From positions 507,277-571,276 of the forward strand of contig NRSV01000007.1 of the NCBI GenBank assembly GCA_002286855.1: a stretch of 64,000 nucleotides of DNA. The letters are read 5' to 3'. Origin of the DNA: Bipolaris cookei (Eukaryota; Ascomycota; Dothideomycetes; Pleosporales; Pleosporaceae). The notes under the pieces were generated by a model. It was not told where the DNA came from. It ran no database searches and saw only the letters and a program-made list of their open reading frames with translations. The position numbers were made by a program, and so were the translations under genes. Shown here piece by piece: positions 33,037 through 44,347 of this stretch. Within the stretch, counting starts at the first letter, position 1. The number at the start of each line of letters is the position of its first letter.

Positions 33037-34491
33037 TCAGTAACCGGATGCATACTGGTCCCCGCCACGCTTATTAGCTGAACGAAGCTGCCTGAAAAAA
33101 AGAACAAGGTTAGTAAAGTCTGCATCTGATATCCCCCGCGCTAAGCGTTATCACACCAAACGCAAAGGAGAGGGTCCCTTACGAGGATCAGATATATCGA
33201 ACTCACATTCCGGTGCCCTCCTGGCGTGCGTTGACCGGTCCGCGCTTGGTGCCAGCAGCGGTACCGGCGTTTGCAGCAGCCGTGGTTGTGACGTGGCGTC
33301 CGCGACCCTTGTCGTCTTCATCGCCCTGGCCCTGGTTGGCAGCCTGGGCGATGGCTTGGGCATTCTTCTGGTACTTGTAGACGGTCCAGTCAAAGACGTA
33401 GTCGTACTGAAAGCCCTCACGAACAAAGAGATCGCGGAAGATCTTGCGGAGGTACGAATAGTCCGGCTTGTCATCAAAACGCAGGGAGCGAGTGTAGTTG
33501 AGGTAGATGGCAAACTCGTTGGGGAAGCCACGGCACAGGACCTCGGTAGGGGTTGTCATCTTCTTTTCCATGATGCGGTCATATTTCTGCTTCTTGGTGG
33601 CCGCCTTAAGACCTTGCCAGGGAAGGGAACCACGGCAGAAGTAGAGCATGACATAGCCAAGGGACTCCATGTCGTCACGGCGGGATTGTTCTACGAATGT
33701 TAGCTATGAAAAGCAAGGCAGGCAGGGGTGAGGGGGTTTACGTACCGACACCCAAGTGAGTGTTGATACTGGCATAACGGGCGGTGCCAGTCAAGTTCTT
33801 GTTCTCACGGTAAGGAATGTGGAAGTGGGTCTTGGGGTCGCGGTACTTCTTAGCGAGGCCAAAGTCGATGACATTGACCTGGTTGCCGCGCTTGCCAATG
33901 CCCATGAGGAAGTTGTCGGGCTTGATATCACGGTGGATAAACGACTTTGCGTGGATGTACTCAATGCGGGAGATGAGCTGGTCGGCAAGAAGCAGGACCG
34001 TCTTGAGAGAGAACTTGCGGTTGCAGAAGTTGAAAAGGTCCTCGAGCGAAGGGCCAAGCAGATCCAAGACCATGGCATTGTAGTCGCACTCGGTTCCGAA
34101 CCAGCGGACAAAAGGAATGCCTACGCCGCCAGCAAGCGACTTGTAGACACGGGCCTCATATTCAAGCTGGGGGTGCTTGGCCTTGACGCTCTCAAGCTTG
34201 ATGGCAATCTCCTCGCCGGAGATGATGTTGGTACCTATACATATTAGCTCAGCTCAGCTGAGGGGGTGCGGCTGGTACACACCAAGGTAGATGTCACCGA
34301 AACTGCCACTACCAATTTTGCGGCCGATTCTGTATTTGTTGCCGACGCGGAGGTCCTACCGGGGGTCAGCCTGGTGCGTTGCAGAGATGCACTTGTCGGA
34401 CATGGTGAGGGTGATGTTGATGGTGATGGCGATGGTGATGGTGATGACAAGAAGCAGTGGGGGTGTAGGGGAAGCATACCATTGTCGTCAT
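33037..34491 (-). CDS. Casein kinase I, delta/epsilon (HHP1/Hrr25) type
   Basis: A serine/threonine kinase with roles in DNA repair, vesicle traffic and the circadian system in fungi. Five exons (34480-34491, 34283-34355, 33746-34234, 33207-33690, 33037-33091) give 370 aa. The first coding exon is only 12 nt (MTTM). Exon 2 supplies DLRVGNKYRIGRKIGSGSFG. Later come IAIKLE (catalytic Lys), HRDIKPDNFLMG, DFGLAKKYRD and the CK1 signature EQSRRDDMESLGYVMLYF. A nuclear-localisation-like TKKQKYDRI and the C-terminus MQLRSANKRGGDQYASGY follow. Without the 115-nt last intron the frame would stop just after EGTGM. Intron 1 (124 nt) contains GGTGAT repeats. Confidence 0.96.
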
Positions 34492-36397
34492 GGTGGGAGG
34501 AGGTTCAACCTTGAGGAGGCTGGCCCGGTGGTGAGGGTGAAGTGGTGGGTGGGCCGAGGGTGTTGACGATGGGACGAGGGTGTGTTTTGAGGATCGGCCT
34601 GCTGTGGACGGACCGGTCAGTATGAGGCTTTTGCCTACAAAGGCGGTGAGTAAGCGGGGAGCGGGCAGCCGAGAAACGCTAGAGGATGCAGTCGAACGCG
34701 TCGATAAGGGGAGGGCGAGGACTAAGAGGCTGGCGGGTTTTGGGGGGAGCAGGTGATGAGGGCTGCGTTGGTTGTGTGTTGAGGGAATAGAGCACACAGG
34801 GTTGAGGGCGGAGCCGGGCTGGAGAGCTGGGCAGGACTTACGATAGGGCGTGCAGACGAGCCCAACGGAAAACGACCGCGAGGCGGCTGTGTGGGAGATT
34901 GGGAGACGGTGAGGCTGTGTATGTGTGGGAGTCTGGGGGGTGCAGGTGGAAGAGAGGGAGAGCAGGCAGTGGGAGGCGGTGGCGGCAGGTGCAGGCCAGA
35001 GACGAGCAGAGAAGCCTGGCAGAACAAGCACACGGCGGCGGGAGAGTGGTGCTGTGAGGACGCGGATGGAGAGGACGCTTGCGGCTGGGCGCACAATCAC
35101 GTGGGGCGCTAGGTGGCGACGTCTTCACTGCGGGTGCGGCGGCGGTGTATCAAGCGCCGCCTACCCATCCCCTACCCGCCTACCCATTCTCTACCCGACT
35201 CGCGCCCCATGGTGGCTACATCGCTACCCAAACCGGCTGCTTGCTTCTGCTCCTCGCCCACAGCCGTCTCCCAGGGACCCTCCATGCAGCTGGCACGCTG
35301 CGTTTCAAATGCCGCAAACTGATGCGAGCCATGTGCGATTGAGCCACCCGCCCTCCTCCTGCCACCCCTTTATGCGTCATGTTGGATCTAACCATGGCGC
35401 CATCATGACTTTCCCTACCCATCGCATCCAGCCGCCACCCCTTACTGCGTAGTGGTCGGGAAAGACACTTCCTGCCCGATGGATGTTACTATTAAGTAGT
35501 ACATATTCTACAAGTTCGACGGCCCGACTGAGGCCCGCTCGCTTCCCACGGCTCCAGGCCACCCAAGCCAACCCATGGATGTCTACCCTCTTGAGTACAA
35601 ACGTCAGCGCTGCACAGCTACGTCCTGTGCCACACTTGCTTTCGCCCTCATGGACCTCAGCCCTGGGCGCCAGGGCACGTACACATGTATGTACATACGT
35701 GTGCTGCACTCTACCGCTTGACTCTTCGGCGCCATTTTGTGCTTTGATCAGCCCTCTTCGTATCCCGACACAGCTATCGGCGAGGTGCATTGGCCCTTAC
35801 AACCAAGGAAAACACTCTTGACGGATTGTCGCCTGGCTGGCTGCTCATCACACTGTACAGCATAACAAAGTCCTTGACATCCCCCATGTTTGCCAGACAA
35901 ATTCTGCACAGTAAACTATGGCACCACGCGTACCTTGCATGATAACCGATGCTGCCCAAATGCTTGGACCTCTACTAGCACAAACGCATGCAATGCCATT
36001 CCAGTGTTGCCCCAGCAATCGCCCTCGCCCTCGCATCTATCCGGGCCTCTAACCTTGCGCACCAGATCAAGTAATACTTTATTTCATTATAATAGGTTCA
36101 TCTGGCCAATCGTCGTACATCATGTAAGGGCCTGCATACCAGAATGTCGTTTTCAAGACTATGAGCACGGCATGCTTTTCTTAGACATAATCCAACTTAT
36201 TCTGAGCACACTGGAATCTATAGTCAAGGCAGACAAGGCTCTAGCTGTTGGGTTTGACCAGGATTGATTTGGCAAAATCTATATGGCCGTCTCAGAGTGA
36301 CATTTCCATCCTTTTCCCATTTCTGCGGTTATTGTACACTGCATCTGATAACATCCATATGCTTAAACTCCGCTTTCCACGTCATGCAGTTTGAAGT
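34492..36397. other. Upstream region of CK1 and 3' flank of ATP18
   Basis: About 1.9 kb with no recognisable gene. The part next to CK1 is GC-rich and may include a long 5' leader. All open frames here are short, and those with several hundred bases overlap on both strands without family features. Confidence 0.35.
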
Positions 36398-36854
36398 TTA
36401 ATGGTTTGCTGACTGGTTCTTGACGGCGGGGTTTCGCGGGTCGTTCTTGTACTCGTCGGCTGGGTTGTGTCAGTTTGCGAACTTGGAAACTGGTGGGCCA
36501 ATTCAGCCACCGATAGGTAGACTACGCACCCTGGGACATGGCGTTTGCGGCAGAGTTGACACCGTAGAGGATGACAAGACCTGGTGGTTTCTGTTAGTCC
36601 AGCACTCCCCACAGTCATCCCTTCATTCGTTCTTCCGTGCCCTCCAAAACCCCCCAAAACCATCTCTTTTGCTTCCAGAAAATTCCGTCGCATATATGCA
36701 TCGAACTCCGCAACGTACCAGAGACGTAGAAAGGCCACATGGGCTTGGCTGTAATTCCTTGGTTAGCAGTCGTTTGAGCTTCACCATTGGCTCTCAGCGC
36801 CGTCCATGGAGACGTACCAATCTGCGCCGGGAATTTCCTTCCGAGAAGAGGCAT
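36398..36854 (-). CDS. ATP18: Mitochondrial ATP synthase subunit j (Atp18, subunit i/j)
   Basis: A small membrane subunit of the F1Fo ATP synthase dimer interface in the inner mitochondrial membrane. The 180-nt coding sequence is spread over four exons (36818-36854, 36719-36748, 36530-36580, 36398-36459), so no exon stands out as an open frame. Spliced, it encodes 59 aa, exactly the length of yeast Atp18. It begins MPLLGRKFPAQIAKPMWPFY. A single membrane span follows (VSGLVILYGVNSAANAMSQ), then ADEYKNDPRNPAVKNQ. The WPF and NDPRNP motifs match the yeast protein. All three introns lie in phase 1 and have standard ends. It diverges from SPC19 across 236 bp. Confidence 0.93.
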
Positions 36855-37090
36855 TTTGACGTGTGCTGGAGGGGCAATGGATTGATTGGCAGTTGCGATG
36901 AGGATGGGCGGTGGTGGTGTTGAGCTCTGGTCGTTCGGCTTGCAGAACTTCGATATGCTTGGCATCGGCGCGCGTAAAGACCGACCCGTAAACACCATGT
37001 ACACCAAGGGCGCAACAACCCCGCGACAGACGACTCCGCCAGCGATTTGGAACCCTGCACCTGTACGCTACCAAAGACATAGTCGCAGCC
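36855..37090. promoter_or_regulatory. Bidirectional ATP18/SPC19 promoter region
   Basis: These 236 bp separate the divergent start codons of ATP18 and SPC19 and must hold both promoters. No specific motif is called. Confidence 0.45.
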
Positions 37091-37681
37091 ATGGCCTCTT
37101 CATTAGAAGGATGTGTAGCCTCGCTACGCAATAGTATGCAACTGCTAGATTCGTCCATCAACATATTGGACGACGGCGTCAGCGACCTTCCTCGGCTGGC
37201 AAAAGTGCTGCAAACAACACGAGTATGTAAACTATACTCCAGAGCCTTTTTTGGGGTGTATCAATGAGACTAATATATTCCATAGCACTTTGAACTCATT
37301 TCCGAATCGGACCTTCAAACGGCGCAAGCAGGACTCCTCTCAGAAATACGCCCAGAAATTGACAATCTTCTCAAGCGTGTAGAGAACTACGTGGACAAAC
37401 TCGAGCGTCGCGAACAATCCCTTATAGCCAAATGTGACCTGAATGACGGGCGACTTGGACGAGACAGCAATGGCGGTTCGGGATCCAGGCCAGCAAGCAG
37501 GAGTACGCAGAGAAATAGAGGCAAGACTATTACTGCGCAACAGGAGTTGCGGTTCAAGGCATTAAGAGCAAAGAAAGACAGACTCAGTTATGCGGTAGAG
37601 ACGCTCGAGCTTCAGGCGAAGCAACGAGAGAGGCAGTTGAGGATGAGTATGGCAGCGCCACAGCAACTATATGATGACTGA
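37091..37681 (+). CDS. SPC19: DASH/Dam1 complex subunit Spc19
   Basis: A subunit of the DASH ring that couples kinetochores to spindle microtubules. Two exons (37091-37222, 37286-37681) give 175 aa. The family blocks are LEGCVASLRNSMQLLDSSIN, LPRLAKVLQTTRHFELISES and LERREQSLIAKCDL. The residues before and after the 63-nt intron join as TTR|HFEL without a split codon. The protein is mostly helical with a C-terminal coiled coil (RFKALRAKKDRLSYAVETLE). The length fits fungal Spc19. Confidence 0.94.
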
Positions 37682-38063
37682 ACCCATCTAAACTCTTTCG
37701 TGTTATGCTGAGTGGGCGGTCATGTAGCATGTGGATGCAAGGGAACGGTATCGTTGTGTTTGGACAGGCGTTTTGCAATTGAGATACCCCTGGCGCATAT
37801 ATATGGCATACAATCCAAATGTCGTCGTCTGAGACCCTTGACAAACTCATATCAACAATGCTTTCTTGTGAACTTTAGCCTTTATTTCCGACGTCTTGTA
37901 CAACTTGAAATGTTGGTGAGCATACATACAGCCAGTGATAATGCGCTAGCCTTTTTGACGGTGCATCATCGGCTAATTCCGAGAAGCGCAGAACTCGGCT
38001 TCGCAGAAACACCACCAGCTCCGGTAGACCAGCCATTGCATCTTCCCCACAACTCCGTCCATC
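37682..38063. other. Intergenic region
   Basis: 382 bp between SPC19 and the ATP16 start; it carries the SPC19 3' flank and the ATP16 promoter. No gene is recognised. Confidence 0.4.
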
Positions 38064-38821
38064 ATGAGCGCCCTCCGTATCGCCAGAGCCGCCCTCCGCG
38101 CAAGGCCCGCTGCCATCGCCCGCCCCATCCAGCGAAGAGGCTACGCCGAGGTCGCCAACGACAAGATCAAGCTCTCTCTAGCTCTTCCGCATCAGGTACG
38201 CACCACCACCACCGCCCATGCGTCATTGCAAATGTGGCGGTGAATCCATGTGCAGTCGAGAAACAAGGGCTGACAATTGGTTTCCAGTCCATCTACAAAT
38301 CCCAGGATGTGTACGTTCCGCAATCCCGACCGATACCGCAAAACGATTACGCGATTACTGACTTGGGTCTCTGTGCAGTGTTCAGGTCAACCTCCCCGCA
38401 GAGACCGGTGAGATGGGTGTTTTGGCCAACCACGTTGCCTCTATTGAGCAGCTGAAGCCCGGTCTGGTTGAGATCATCGAGGAGCAGGGTGGCAACAAGC
38501 AGTTCTTCCTGTCTGGCGGTTTCGCCGTTGTGCAGCCCAACTCTGTTCTCAGCATCAACGCCGTTGAGGGCTACCCCCTCGAGGACTTCAGCGCCGAGGT
38601 ACGAATGGAAATAGAAGAAGACTAGTGAGTTGCGGCTAATGTGAAAATAGGCCGTCAGGAACCAGATCGCAGAAGCACAGAAGATTGCCAGCGGAAACGG
38701 CAGCGAGACTGACATTGCCGAGGCCAAGATCGAGCTCGAGGTATGTTTTTGTGAGTATGGATAAAGAGAAGTTACTGACAAGTTCAAGGTTCTCGAGAGC
38801 CTGCAGGCTGCGCTGAAGTAA
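38064..38821 (+). CDS. ATP16: F1 ATP synthase subunit delta (Atp16), mitochondrial
   Basis: A central-stalk subunit of mitochondrial ATP synthase, homologous to bacterial epsilon. Five exons (38064-38195, 38288-38310, 38379-38598, 38651-38740, 38789-38821) give 165 aa. The N-terminus MSALRIARAALRARPAAIAR is a typical cleavable presequence, followed by RRGYAEV. Exon 2 is a 23-nt mini-exon (SIYKSQDV). The beta-sandwich contains VNLPAETGEMGVLANHV, then FFLSGGFAVVQPN. The C-terminal helices are AVRNQIAEAQKIASG and VLESLQAALK. The size matches yeast Atp16 (160 aa). It is the second ATP synthase gene within 2.5 kb. Confidence 0.96.
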
Positions 38822-40048
38822 ATGTGTAAACAGCGGCCCTAGAGCGCGGCATGGGTGGTATGTATAGTAACTGGCGCTGCGTGCTTTCCACGCCCAAAGG
38901 ATAGAAGGAGCTTCAACGAGACAACCACAACATTCCAATGTTCTGCACTCTTGCTCTTTATCTATATTGGTCCATTGGCTGTACATGTGTACCTATATTT
39001 GCGCACAGCCCTATATGGTACCTTTCTTGCTCGGCCCTCATTAACCTATCCCATTGTGTCCCTCTCTTTGCCTTGGTGAATCTCTACAGCGACAATCTAA
39101 GTTGTCTATATGACAACACTCACTAGCCAGTATATTGATACGCAACACCTAACAACTTCACATGTCCCTGGGCTTTGATTGACCCACATGGAGTTCTACA
39201 TGCTGTACGATCAATGCATAAATGTGCAAGCAAGTGCTCTTTTCTTTGACTCGTTGAAAAAATAAATAAAATTGTCAATTTAAATCTCCTAATCAAACAA
39301 CCTAGTCAGAGAAACCAAAAAAAATCAACCACAACCGATGTCTTCTCCCACTAACTTTATTGACTCGCCACAATTGAATTACCTGGCGCTACAGGATAGT
39401 CTTCTCCAAAAAAGCCCTCAGCGTCCTGCCTTTCTATTAAACAAACCCCCTTCCACCCCACCCCATCCCACCCCGCTATGCCCAAGTTTCTCGAGCAAAT
39501 CCAACATTCTTTATCCCTAAGTAACCAGAAATGCCGCTGAACGCTTTCACAAACATGCCATAATATCTCAATTTTATTCCTTGCATTCTCAAGAAACTAT
39601 ACATACATAAACCCCAACCTCAACCCCCTTCCCTTCACCACCACCACCATCAAGTGCAAATTATCATAAGTGGAAGCTACGTGATTTGGTGAATTTGATG
39701 CAAAAATAAAAATAAAAATAAAAATAAAAATAAAAATAAAAATAAAATAAAAATAAAATAAAAAAGCTACCGGTTGCATGAGTGTCAATGAATGTGTTTG
39801 GAAGGAACACTTGATACTGTTGAACTTGGTGGTTCTGAATAATCTCTCTTCTGGGATCATAAGTGGGGAGGGGTAAAGAAGAGTGAGGGCTAGAGTGACT
39901 GGAAGTACAGGTTCAAAACTGCCTTTGATTGTAATGCTGAAGCCTCGATGTTGCTTGACAAGCGTGGATTGTGACATACATTATTACATTCAACGGTACA
40001 GAACAACGGATATGGTCTCAGACAACATTATCGTTTACAAATGACATA
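38822..40048. other. Intergenic region with microsatellite
   Basis: This is AT-rich sequence between ATP16 and the next transposon. Apart from the AAAAAT microsatellite at 39703-39766 nothing is recognised. Confidence 0.45.
39703..39766. repeat. (AAAAAT)n / (AAAAT)n microsatellite
   Basis: Roughly 64 bp of AAAAAT units passing into AAAAT units. It is a potentially length-variable marker and has no coding role. Confidence 0.95.
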
Positions 40049-40131
40049 ACGTAAAGCACCACCGAGCCGGACACACCACCGAGCCGGACACTTTTTCTTG
40101 GCATCACGAACTTCATGTACGAAAACTCGAA

Positions 40132-42235
40132 TTACTCTACACTAGCTATAGATGCGTTATACAACTCACTTGTATCTGATAGAGAATCTTCTTCTACATC
40201 TTTTTGGCACGTACGGGCGTTATGGCCCACTCTCCCACAGGTTCCACAGTGCCGTTGACCTGGTAGAGCCTTTTCTTGACTACCCCCACCACCCGCCTTC
40301 TTTGATGCCGTACGACCAGTAGCAGCATTTTCAGCTGCCTGCGATGCTCCTGCACCAAAGTCTAGTGTCCCGCCTGTCTGAATTCGCTTTCTTTTACGCC
40401 CTCGGCGCTTTGTTACCTCAGCTAATTGCTCTTCAAGCTCTCGTATGCGGGCCTTCATAAGCACATTCTCATGTAGCATCTCCTCAGCTCCTTTAATAAG
40501 CTTTGAGAAGCCTTCTTGTGCAGCAGTTGGTGATCGTACGAAAGGATCTCTCACAAGCTTCGACTGTGATCCAAATTCGTACGAATTGCTAGGGGTTTTA
40601 GACTCCCAGGGTGTTTCTAGCTGAGCTTCTTGTGGTGGGGTACAAAGGCGTACGTCAAGACGATCAATGACTCTCTGCGCGTTAATAGGAACTAGCCCTG
40701 CTGCCTTAAAGGCTTTTTTGCAGTTATCGAACGTAAATACGTCGCGAAACGCGTCTCGAAAGGCTGGCAGGAAGCGTTCTTTATCAATATGCCAGACGTG
40801 GTGGCGTGCCAAGTCTCGTACGCGTTGGGAGTACTTCTGCTTAAGAGGCGAAAAGCAGACAACGTCAAGCGGCTGAAGTATATGCGATGAATGAGCAGGC
40901 ATACAAAGAGTAAGAATCTTCTGTTCAAGACAGTAGTCCTTAAATTCTTGGTTTAGGTGGCTCTCATGGCCGTCAAGAATAAGTAGCCTGTACGACCCCG
41001 CCTGACGCGTCTTTGTATGCTCGTCAAAGTGCTTTAACCACTCAAGACCAAGCGCGTTATTTGTCCAGCCGTTCTGTGATACTGAGAGCTTCCAATCGTA
41101 CGGTATATCTACTTCTTCGTACCAAGCAGAGATATGGACGCGTCCCTTGTAGATAATGAATGGCGGAGTAGCATACCCCGCAGCGCAGATGCTCTGAATA
41201 ACTGTAACCCACTCACGATTGCCTGGCTGCGTCAAAGTAGGCCTCGTACGACGCTCTGCGCCTGTAACTACCTTCATTGAGCCAATCACGCCCATCTGAA
41301 AGCCAGTCTCGTCAAAGTTATGGATGTCGTCAGAATGTACTCCATACTTCTCAATTGTCTCTCGTACAAGCTCAAACCACGCGTTAATAACCTCTGGATC
41401 TTCCTGCTGTATTCTCTGGCGGTCCTTTGCTCGATTGAAAGCTGTTTTAAGCTCGTCCGAACGCGATACAAATCGCTCTGCCCAGTTCTTGCCCAAAGGT
41501 TGGCCATCTCGTACGCGCAGTAGTTTCTCTGCCATATCCGCTACCTCACACAGTCGGGGAGCAAATCCTCGTGAGTCTAGATCAAGAATATATCGTACAA
41601 TTGTTTGCTCTTCAATTATAGTTAGTGTTGTAGATAAGCTACTCAGCTATTCTACTACAGAATCCGGATGCGCAGTCCACACCCGGACTCTGCGATCAAT
41701 CAAGTCTATAGTCGATCTATCAAGACTATAATCGATCAATAGACATCTATCTATGACGCTATAGATTACGCAAGCTACTACTAGATAGACTCTTCTAGAA
41801 TCTAATCTAGCTAATATATATAGTAGTAGGATAGCAAGTAGATAGAAGACAGAGCACTTCACACAAGATCAATTCACACTACCAACGATCAATCAATTAG
41901 TGTTTCTTCCCTAGCACATATCTTCTCTCTCTACAATCTCTCGATCAAGCTGGCTCTGAGTCTACTACGGACAAGTAGAAGGCAGAGACCTCTACCTCTG
42001 AGTCGATAGTAGAACAAGCAGCACCCTACACTTTGACAGTTAGTTTGCGGCAGTTTGGAGATATCTGGGGTCGAAAAGTGATTTTGTTAAGCCGATCAGA
42101 AAGCCGCTGAAAAGGAACGTTGTAGACAGCAGCAGCGCGTCGAATGCTCTTAAACTGGCCCGTACGATAGGCCTGAATAGCAAGAGTAATTCTGCCTTCT
42201 CTCTGAGTTAATGTATCTTTACGTAGTTGGGACAT
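40132..42235 (-). pseudogene. Fot1-type transposase of element B, split by an LTR insertion
   Basis: A DDE_1-superfamily transposase. The C-terminal 467 codons (40132-41535 and some upstream residues) are uninterrupted. They contain the DDE blocks HNFDETGFQMG, RLLILDGHESH and HILQPLDVVCFSPLK, plus a CCHC zinc knuckle (HCGTCGRVGHNARTC) near the C-terminus. The N-terminal helix-turn-helix part begins MSQLRKDTLTQREGRI at 42235 and runs to CRKLT, where the solo LTR enters. Ignoring the LTR and one copy of its 5-bp target, the frame is continuous from CRKLT into IIEEQTIVRYILDLDSRGF. The break is therefore the insertion alone, with no further decay visible. Confidence 0.93.
41626..42038. mobile_element. 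Solo LTR (Ty1/copia-like), 413 bp
   Basis: It begins TGTTGTAGATAAGC and ends CTACACTTTGACA, so it carries the TG...CA ends of a retroviral-type LTR. GTTAG stands directly before (41621-41625) and directly after (42039-42043), a 5-bp target duplication. No internal gag/pol sequence is present, so it is the product of LTR-LTR recombination. The copia-like label rests on size and 5-bp duplication only. Confidence 0.9.
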
Positions 42236-42407
42236 GTTACTTTGCAAGTGATGTTCGCGATGCCAAGAAAAAGTGTCCGGCTCGGTGGTGTGTCCGGCTC
42301 GGTGGTGCTTTACGTTACTAATCAGATCATAAACAAGGAAATTCCAATGGCTCCAGGGACATCATTCACATTGGATTAAAAAAAAATTTGCACAATATAT
42401 CCACAGT

Positions 42408-44347
42408 CTACCTCGCGTCCATACCCTGCAGGCCCATAGCCTCCTTTGTGGCACCCACCTTCTCTGCCTCGCCCTTCTCCCTCAGCGCCACCTTTTCCAC
42501 TTCATCAAACGGCTTGAGTGCCTCGCCATACTGCTCAAATACACCCTTCCTGTAGCCTTCGCAGATCTTCTTGACGAAGCCTTCCTCGTTCCACCTAGCC
42601 TCGAGGAAGTCTTCAAACTTTTCCATTGGAGATGACCGCTGCACACCCCACGCGGCTTTGTAGGCGGCACCGAGGGCGCAGGCGTTGCCTCCGATCTCGA
42701 GCTTGTAGACGCCGTCGGAGCCACCGAGGACCTGGCCGGCGAGTTCGGCGATGGCGGGGTTCACGGCGCCGCCGCCGACCATGTAGATGCGGCGGGGTTG
42801 AGCAGGGAGGTTACCTTGTGGGGAAACGAGCGATTGCGAACGGAGGCGGAGCGAGAGAAATTGTGATTCGAGGATCGCGCGGGCATCAGCCTGGGGGATT
42901 GGCCATGTCATGTCTTCTGTTTTGCCTTGGGCGGCTTCTGGGGCTACTGGCGACAGCTGGCTGTCCTTGGCGAGGAAGCGCCATGTGCCCGCCTTTACGT
43001 TTGGTACAATCTCAGGGCGAGGGAAGAAGAGGCCTAGGCGCATGGGGTCGGAAGGCTGTGCCTGGCCTAGAGCGGGCGTGGTGAGAGCCGTCTCGTTAAA
43101 CTTGTCCCAGGACTTGTCTGACACGCCAGAGGCTTTGTTGATTGCGTCGCGGATGTGTTCACGGGCCAGACCACCGTTCTTGTAGCACAACATGAACATG
43201 TAGAGTCCAGCAGTTGTGGGGTGGTTCATGAAATGGTACGCAGGATCGGGTCTGTATTGTGGCGTAGACATGAGGAAGGTTGTCGATGTGCCGAGCGATA
43301 CAATGGCGTCTGAAGCACGGAGAGGGAGAGCGAGGATTGTTGACGGGTTGTCGCCTGTGAAAGCAATAACTTGCGCTGATGATGGGAACCCGAAGCGCTT
43401 ACTGAAGTATGGTGAGACGGTACCAAAGCTGGAACCACCATCTTCATAAACCTTGCCCAATTTCTGCTTGAGTTCGTCGAGGCCTCCGCTTCCTCCGGCT
43501 GCGAGCGCGACCAAGTCTTCATGCCAGCGTCCATTCTTAATGTCCCACAGATTCGCACCCGTCACATCCGAGATGTCCATCGGGGCCACCTTGCCCAAGA
43601 AGATGGACGCGAGGAACGAGGACACGAGAGAGATGCGAGCGGTCTCTTTGTAAGCCTGGGGGTATTTTTCCCTGAAACGAAGGATCTGAGGGCCACTGAA
43701 GCGCTGTTGGAGAGATTAATGGGAAGTCATAAAATCAGAGCTCACGATACTTACATGGTGAGCACTGCTTCCAGTAGCCAAAGCCAGGTTCCTTGGGTCT
43801 CCTAGAGTCTTGTCAAAGGCCTCGCACTGCTTTTGCGTGCTCGCATCCTGCCAGTTGGGGCTGAATGGATGGCTGAAGGCACCCTTTCTCTCTCCTTTGG
43901 CACCACCCTCCAACTGCTCAATTAGTGTCTTTCCAGAATCAAGACTGCTTAGCAGGGTCTCTGCATCATGGTTCCAGAAGACAGTACCGTGCTGCATGCC
44001 AGCGCCAGAGATGCCCTGGATCTTTGAGAAGTCGGCGCCCTGCTCCTTCAAGCGCTGCAACACCAGCTCAATGGCTTCAAGCCAAAGAGCAACTGGTGCA
44101 AATACCTCGCCCTCATCTGGATTTGTGAGGACACCCTTTTCAATGCCGTACTTGGAAAGGTCTGCGTCAAAGTCGACCTTGGCCTCGTGAATAAGTTTGA
44201 GGTCAGAACCGACGATAATTCCTAGAAAGCCGGCGATTGCGTTAACCTAAATGCAAAGGCGGTGGTGGGGCAGCTTTCGCGGGGTAAAAGTAACCCACCT
44301 TTGAGCTGCTGGGTGCTTAGGTCGAAGCCCAAAAACTGGTCAGCCAT
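42408..44347 (-). CDS. XKS1: D-xylulose kinase (FGGY family)
   Basis: It phosphorylates D-xylulose to xylulose 5-phosphate, feeding pentoses into the pentose phosphate pathway in the cytosol. Three exons (44299-44347, 43755-44221, 42408-43703) give 603 aa, like yeast Xks1 (600). The N-terminal sugar-kinase fold shows FLGFDLSTQQLKGIIVGSDL and GISGAGMQHGTVFW. The substrate loop is DVTGANLWDI. In the C-terminal fold are AFTGDNPSTI, VSLGTSTTFLM, VGGGAVNPAIAEL and GGNACALGAAYKA. Both introns have standard ends. The stop codon lies only 92 bp from the right terminus of element B, so the transposon sits in or next to the 3' UTR. Confidence 0.96.

Larger units (their letters stand above)
40049..42315 (-). 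mobile_element. Fot1/pogo-type DNA transposon interrupted by a solo LTR (element B)
   Basis: The element is flanked by TA on both sides. Its inverted repeats are about 60 bp and nearly perfect, beginning ACGTAAAGCACCACCGAGCC. Inside each, the 17-bp CACCACCGAGCCGGACA occurs twice in tandem. Without the inserted LTR and its duplicated target the element would be 1849 bp, close to element A. The high identity of the termini and the well-kept transposase frame suggest a much younger arrival than element A. Confidence 0.95.
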
